From positions 23,828,144 to 23,892,143 of the forward strand of contig NC_061806.1 of assembly GCF_021462225.1 (NCBI RefSeq): 64,000 bases of DNA, written 5' to 3'. The notes below the pieces were generated by a model. The model was not told the DNA's origin. It did not search any database and was given only the letters and a program-made list of their open reading frames with translations. Made by a program: the position numbers and the translations under genes. Positions within the stretch are counted from its first letter, which is position 1; the number at the start of each line of letters is the position of its first letter. This DNA is from Girardinichthys multiradiatus (taxonomy: Eukaryota; Chordata; Actinopteri; Cyprinodontiformes; Goodeidae). This document shows positions 63,201 to 64,000 of this stretch, piece after piece.

Positions 63201-64000
63201 GTTGTGTTATCATAGTTTATATAAAAGCACTGAATGAGTAAAGCCTGCATGATCGATTGAAAGATTCTTCAAGGATTTTTGTGTATCATGACATCAATCA
63301 TTTTCGATCACAGAGCTTTAATCTATCTATCTATATGAGCCCAGTCCACTGTATTTACTGAATTTGGCCCATTTAACCTGTATTTAAAAGTTCCTTCAAG
63401 TAGCTGCAGCCCAATCTCCAGCTCAAATCTGTACATTCATTCTTTCAACATCGGTAATAACACTGTTCGCAGCTACAAGACTAATCTGTTCCTGGCTTGC
63501 AGCCAGTTTCTCTCTTGATGCAGGCTAAATTGCGGAGATCCGGCCTGGAAACAAGGTGCTCTGACATTTTTTGAATTTATCACGTGGTTTAGTGTTTACT
63601 GAAGTTAAGTGACCACTATGGGCTTCAAACAGCCATTCATTCTCCTGCAGCCTGCATTAGGCAGAAATATGGACCAAGATTGTTGTGTAAATATAACACG
63701 TTGTTGTGAGAACAAAACCTGACTGTTAATATTTCAGAAGTATTAATCATGGTTTGATTGGTGATCTATGATGCATTATTAACAGCCGTATCCAGAGCAT
63801 CTAAACACATTCACCACATGGCTGGAAAGCAGACAACCACAACAATATGGCCTCTTTGTAGGGATGCTCCGTTCATTCGTTACACTGAGGTGGATGTGGA
63901 GATTCGGCCCTCGTAGATTAGCTTGTTACCCGCGTAATATAATCAAGGAAACCCGTCCGGTTCGGCCTCCTTTACTTACCTGTGCTGTCTTCAAAGTGCA
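27017..64000 (-). CDS. spire1: spire1, actin nucleator Spire homolog 1 (17 exons, 5' end cut by right edge)
   Basis: Spire1 nucleates actin filaments on vesicles together with formins and links to myosin V and Rab11 membranes. Seventeen exons join without a phase conflict into about 657 residues plus stop. In order they give the end of the KIND domain ([27 protein letters not shown]), four WH2 repeats ([58 protein letters not shown]), the myosin V tail-binding motif ([15 protein letters not shown]), the Spir-box ([20 protein letters not shown]) and a FYVE-like zinc finger (CFAC, CQFC, CAQC, CVAC). The C terminus KRKTQSFY-like/PINEV matches vertebrate Spire1. Most of the KIND domain and the start codon lie beyond 64000. 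klhl38 is tail to tail with it. Introns 1 and 2 are large and rich in transposons. Confidence 0.95.
27350..27504 (-). CDS. spire1: spire1 exon, [12 protein letters not shown] region
   Basis: 51 codons plus two bases, [20 protein letters not shown] to HSLRR. The 3' boundary uses CGAAG|GTTTTA, a weak donor, chosen because it restores the frame into [10 protein letters not shown] of the last exon. Confidence 0.85.
27639..27666 (-). CDS. spire1: spire1 exon, FYVE-like zinc finger part 2 (28 nt)
   Basis: A very short exon encoding PVCAQCSKK, with a further CxxC pair. It completes the R codon from the previous exon. Donor GTAGGA. Confidence 0.9.
28896..28966 (-). CDS. spire1: spire1 exon, FYVE-like zinc finger part 1
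   Basis: 71 nt, [23 protein letters not shown], with two CxxC zinc-ligand pairs. Confidence 0.94.
29064..29201 (-). CDS. spire1: spire1 exon, Spir-box
   Basis: 46 codons, [20 protein letters not shown] then [26 protein letters not shown]. This is the membrane/Rab11-vesicle targeting box. The donor GTGGAG is weaker than usual. Confidence 0.95.
29248..29288. repeat. Perfect 17-bp inverted repeat (hairpin) in a spire1 intron
   Basis: The arms TGAAACACCTAAGCCTC (29248-29264) and GAGGCTTAGGTGTTTCA (29272-29288) are exact complements around a 7-base loop. It lies about 47 bp before the acceptor of the Spir-box exon on the transcribed strand. Confidence 0.9.
30217..30253. repeat. Perfect 15-bp inverted repeat (hairpin)
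   Basis: The arms AGCTTATAAAGACTC and GAGTCTTTATAAGCT flank the 7-base loop TGAAAAC. The surrounding 30060-30420 DNA holds no recognised gene. Confidence 0.85.
31228..31257 (-). CDS. spire1: Candidate alternative spire1 microexon (30 nt)
   Basis: The ten codons [10 protein letters not shown] lie between a long pyrimidine tract ending CACTGGTCAG and a strong donor GTATGT. Both flanking phases are 0, the same as the junction between the exons at 34268-34410 and 29064-29201, so inclusion keeps the frame. Vertebrate Spire1 is known to be alternatively spliced just before the Spir-box. I do not recognise these residues from a known isoform. Confidence 0.45.
34268..34410 (-). CDS. spire1: spire1 exon before the Spir-box
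   Basis: 143 nt, [36 protein letters not shown], matching the vertebrate FLPISSTPQP..RRHSIEKE segment. Ends in phase 0. Confidence 0.93.
34513..34594 (-). CDS. spire1: spire1 exon, Ser-rich linker
   Basis: 82 nt, [20 protein letters not shown] to VVEKK plus one base. Donor GTATGA. Confidence 0.88.
34733..34884 (-). CDS. spire1: spire1 exon with myosin V-binding motif
   Basis: 152 nt, [15 protein letters not shown] through [18 protein letters not shown]. The last part is the conserved globular-tail-binding motif that recruits myosin V. Confidence 0.93.
35021..35068 (-). CDS. spire1: spire1 exon, linker
   Basis: 48 nt encoding [15 protein letters not shown]. Phases 1/1 fit the neighbouring exons directly. 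Confidence 0.85.
35130..35222 (+). repeat. Tc1-like relic fragment
   Basis: GTTGAACTATGGGATAGGAC..GACCAGAGACTGTGCTG closely resembles GTTGAACTACAGGATAGGAC..CCAAAGACTGAGCTGC within the relic at 35498-36515, so both come from one old family. Confidence 0.55.
35498..36515 (+). mobile_element. Tc1-like relic with both ends recognisable
   Basis: The left end CAGGTCAGAAATGTACAAAC follows a TA. The right end GCATGTAAACTTCTGACC is its diverged inverted partner. Between them are transposase remnants: [11 protein letters not shown] (first Asp), [13 protein letters not shown], and DTDPKHT (second Asp). A 105-bp pentanucleotide array follows and the Glu region is lost. It is inactive and lies in a spire1 intron, antisense to spire1. 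Confidence 0.8.
36094..36198 (+). repeat. (ACTAA)n microsatellite, 21 perfect units
   Basis: 21 uninterrupted copies of ACTAA begin directly after the DPKHT codons of the transposase relic. Confidence 0.97.
37477..37606 (-). CDS. spire1: spire1 exon, WH2-D
   Basis: 43 codons plus one base, [44 protein letters not shown]. Donor GTGAGG. Confidence 0.95.
37750..38035 (-). mobile_element. Old Tc1-like relic
   Basis: The plus-strand text ACAGGATTTAGGTCTGGAGA and CCCACAGCATCACGGATCCT corresponds on the minus strand to degraded PDLNPV and DAVGLF-type transposase segments, like the relic at 15596-16140. Frames are broken. Confidence 0.5.
38299..38385 (-). CDS. spire1: spire1 exon, WH2-C
   Basis: 29 codons, [20 protein letters not shown] to RPPLNP. 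Acceptor GCTGTTCCAG, donor GTAAGT. Confidence 0.95.
38478..38642 (-). CDS. spire1: spire1 exon, WH2-A and WH2-B
   Basis: 55 codons, [20 protein letters not shown] to [19 protein letters not shown], holding the first two actin-binding WH2 repeats. Confidence 0.95.
38757..38831 (-). CDS. spire1: spire1 exon, linker before WH2-A
   Basis: 25 codons, [15 protein letters not shown] through LQNADW. Acceptor GTCGACTAG, donor GTAAGA. Confidence 0.92.
40748..40873 (-). CDS. spire1: spire1 exon, KIND C-terminal region
   Basis: 42 codons including [20 protein letters not shown] and [13 protein letters not shown], closely matching vertebrate Spire1. Acceptor CTCCTGTAG, donor GTAAGA. Confidence 0.95.
43444..43704 (-). 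CDS. spire1: spire1 exon, KIND domain end and acidic linker
   Basis: 87 codons: [31 protein letters not shown], an acidic stretch ([15 protein letters not shown]), then SYRDIIL. Donor GTGAGT. Confidence 0.95.
44341..45006. mobile_element. Possible non-autonomous DNA element
   Basis: CAGGGTTGGTACACTTTTC at the left is an approximate inverted match to TGTCTGAACCCTGG at the right. Both flanks carry a short ACTT/ACTTT match. The interior has CTTTTCAAGG-type wording seen in fish MITEs. There is no coding sequence, and exact ends are uncertain. Confidence 0.35.
45777..45885 (+). repeat. Relic related to the hAT-type MITE at 49899
   Basis: TAAAGCTGTACAATATATTG and GGCAAAGGACTGCTTAGATG parallel AAGGGCTGCGCAATATATCG and AGCAAAGGACTGCTTGGAGT of the MITE. 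Only the left part is recognisable. Confidence 0.45.
45888..46207 (+). repeat. Dispersed repeat family X, copy 1
   Basis: It starts TAGGGATAGGCATTTATTG. It shares an ordered series of blocks with 57755-58062, including ATTGGAAAATATGCTTAAAT / ACTGGAAAACAGTGTTAAAT and GCAGGGTTTGTGTTTG / GCGGTATTTGTGTTTG. It is non-coding, and no family name is assigned. Confidence 0.5.
47075..48685 (+). mobile_element. Tc1-like DD34E transposon, copy B (1,611 bp, near full length)
   Basis: TA duplications (47073-47074 and 48686-48687) flank the same ~200-bp inverted repeats as copies A and C. It is the longest of the three copies. It lies in spire1 intron 2, antisense to the gene. Confidence 0.95.
47403..48408 (+). 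pseudogene. Tc1-like DD34E transposase, copy B, frameshifted
   Basis: The first frame ([21 protein letters not shown]) stops at 47666 after a one-base gain near 47650. Further one-base gains near 47694 and 47728 return the reading to the original frame ([22 protein letters not shown] with the first Asp, SVMVWGAV). A two-base loss near 48132, right after DLAPA of the second-Asp motif, shifts it again. The rest ([11 protein letters not shown], ending FLTKY) lies in another frame. All three catalytic residues are present as codons, but not in one frame. The gains and losses are judged against copies A and C. Confidence 0.9.
48690..49280. other. spire1 intron 2, no feature seen
   Basis: No exon or recognised repeat. 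Confidence 0.45.
49288..49898 (-). mobile_element. Old Tc1-like relic, interrupted by a MITE
   Basis: The left part (AAAAGTTCATACACTGTAAACG, CATTTTTTCACATTTCAACC) is a decayed terminal repeat. The minus strand further right gives transposase remnants such as [20 protein letters not shown] and a degraded [11 protein letters not shown] ([11 protein letters not shown]). ATCTCTGCAGCTCC..CAGAGTTACTAC at its right end is cut by the MITE at 49899 and appears to resume at 50224. Confidence 0.7.
49899..50223. mobile_element. hAT-type MITE with 8-bp target duplication (325 bp)
   Basis: The ends AAGGGCTGCGCAATAT and TAAGGCTGCAAAATAT (complement of the right end) form a short imperfect inverted repeat. 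GTTACTAC occurs directly outside both ends (49891-49898 and 50224-50231). An 8-bp duplication and a TAGGGCTGC-like terminus are typical of hAT elements. It has no transposase, so it is non-autonomous. It sits inside the relic starting at 49288. Confidence 0.8.
50290..52317. other. spire1 intron 2, no gene recognised
   Basis: Short open frames (for example 51394-51739 on the minus strand and 51685-51954 on the plus strand) lack recognisable domains or splice context. Confidence 0.45.
52320..53886 (+). mobile_element. Tc1-like DD34E transposon, copy C (1,567 bp)
   Basis: TA duplications (52318-52319 and 53887-53888) and ~200-bp inverted repeats are shared with copies A and B. It lies in spire1 intron 2, antisense to the gene. 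Confidence 0.95.
52648..53685 (+). pseudogene. Tc1-like DD34E transposase, copy C, catalytically dead (345 aa ORF)
   Basis: The long open frame keeps the N-terminal helix-turn-helix (QSAVSRHL), KKCGRKRC linker, first Asp D134 (LFLDESKF, with Leu for the usual Ser), VMVWGAV, and Glu E259 (SPDLNPIE). The second catalytic Asp is Val224 (FQHVLAPAH; Asp in copies A and B). A 42-bp in-frame loss after CRIPQ removes 14 residues present in copy B. One missing A near 53587 (AAAGG for AAAAGG) shifts the last residues, so the normal FPTKY end is replaced by an unrelated 31-residue tail. The open frame is therefore misleading and activity is not expected. Confidence 0.92.
54131..54154 (+). repeat. (TCT)n microsatellite
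   Basis: Eight consecutive TCT units within a T-rich stretch of spire1 intron 2. Confidence 0.9.
54160..57195. other. spire1 intron 2, no gene recognised
   Basis: A short inverted repeat (ACACCACATT at 54826-54835 and AATGTGGTGT at 54846-54855) is the only structure noted. No exon was recognised. Confidence 0.45.
57201..57463 (+). repeat. Teleost dispersed repeat of unknown class
   Basis: The motif order TAAATGGTAAATGGACTG, TATATAGCACCTTTCC, CAAAGCGCTTTACAC, GGTTAAGTGCCTTGCCCGGG, CAACCTTCCAATTGCAAG and ACTGAGCCACAGTCGCC is that of a widespread fish repeat. TAAAG occurs at both edges and may be a target duplication. Confidence 0.65.
57755..58062 (+). repeat. Dispersed repeat family X, copy 2
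   Basis: It starts TAGGGATGGACGTTTATCC and is colinear with 45888-46207 at low identity. It is non-coding. Confidence 0.5.
58100..59370. other. spire1 intron 2, no gene recognised
   Basis: Only short frames without recognisable motifs. Confidence 0.45.
59372..59629 (-). other. Intronic ORF with a hydrophobic C-terminal segment, status unclear
   Basis: An 85-codon frame ends with a membrane-like stretch ([20 protein letters not shown]) and a lysine-rich tail ending HKK, preceded by an acidic [14 protein letters not shown] stretch. An acceptor-like AACTTTACAG|AAAACG (59583/59582) would join it in phase 0 to the spire1 exon at 59736-59767. I know no homolog, and the acidic part comes from simple GGATC/TCAGA repeats, so chance is a real possibility. 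Confidence 0.2.
59736..59767 (-). CDS. spire1: spire1 small exon 2 (KIND domain)
   Basis: 32 nt between acceptor TTTTTCATTCCAG and donor GTGAGTT, encoding [10 protein letters not shown] in phase. It corresponds to the YSQC..TE segment just before VIDSLG in human SPIRE1. Confidence 0.75.
59770..60985. other. spire1 intron 1, no feature seen
   Basis: No recognised exon, repeat or structure. Confidence 0.45.
61009..61727 (+). mobile_element. Old Tc1-like relic in spire1 intron 1
   Basis: Both decayed ends are visible: ATTCCATGTGATAGACGAAC on the left; AAAATGTGAAAAAGTTCAAG and TTTTGCAAAGTACTCTGC on the right. The interior has [18 protein letters not shown], a collapsed central region, [15 protein letters not shown] (degraded DLNPIE) and a [15 protein letters not shown] tail. 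Its wording resembles the relics at 3937 and 23462. Confidence 0.75.
61730..63979. other. spire1 intron 1, no feature seen
   Basis: AT-rich intron with short frames only; no recognised repeat or exon before the edge exon. Confidence 0.45.
63980..64000 (-). CDS. spire1: spire1 exon at window edge (3' end only)
   Basis: 21 nt before a GTAAGT donor. In phase they encode HFEDST plus one base. That base plus AT from 59767 gives D, continuing [11 protein letters not shown] into VIDSLG. The assignment rests on phase and donor fit, not on strong homology. Confidence 0.65.

Overview
The window is from a ray-finned fish genome. Three host genes have vertebrate-type exons with GT-AG splice sites, the DNA between them is AT-rich, and it is packed with Tc1/mariner elements, a LINE and teleost-type dispersed repeats. 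There are no bacterial-style operons, rRNA or CRISPR arrays. Identifications come from reading the translations; no database search was possible.

Host genes, left to right. (1) fam91a1, minus strand, cut by the left edge: coding exons 1-3 at 4971-5042, 1309-1393 and 779-930. (2) klhl38, plus strand, complete coding region in three exons (16462-17817, 17894-17999, 19839-20128), 583 residues, BTB-BACK-Kelch. (3) spire1, minus strand, cut by the right edge: 17 coding exons from 63980-64000 down to 27017-27278. They encode the end of the KIND domain, four WH2 actin-binding repeats, the myosin V-binding motif, the Spir-box and the FYVE-like zinc finger. All exon phases agree across every junction. 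klhl38 and spire1 are tail to tail; fam91a1 and klhl38 are divergent.

Mobile DNA. fam91a1 intron 1 holds a Tc1/mariner copy (1544-2813) with an uninterrupted 343-residue transposase whose catalytic spacing is DD36E. Three close copies of a second, DD34E family with 200-bp inverted repeats lie at 13405-14633 (internally deleted), 47075-48685 (frameshifted) and 52320-53886 (second catalytic Asp changed to Val). A 5'-truncated, frameshifted non-LTR retrotransposon lies at 6571-8337. About ten much older Tc1-like relics are scattered through introns and intergenic DNA. One is interrupted by a 325-bp hAT-type MITE with a clean 8-bp target duplication. Another contains a 21-unit pentanucleotide array inside its transposase remnant.

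How it fits together. The host genes act in membrane traffic and the cytoskeleton (FAM91A1 at the trans-Golgi, Spire1 in actin nucleation on vesicles) and probably in ubiquitin ligation (KLHL38). Nothing shows that they are co-regulated; they are simply neighbours. I found no clearly new biological system. The best leads are the apparently intact DD36E transposase, a candidate 30-nt in-frame spire1 microexon, a perfect hairpin next to the spire1 Spir-box exon, and a 71-bp spire1 intron with an unusual donor. Stretches not listed as features were read and held nothing I could name.
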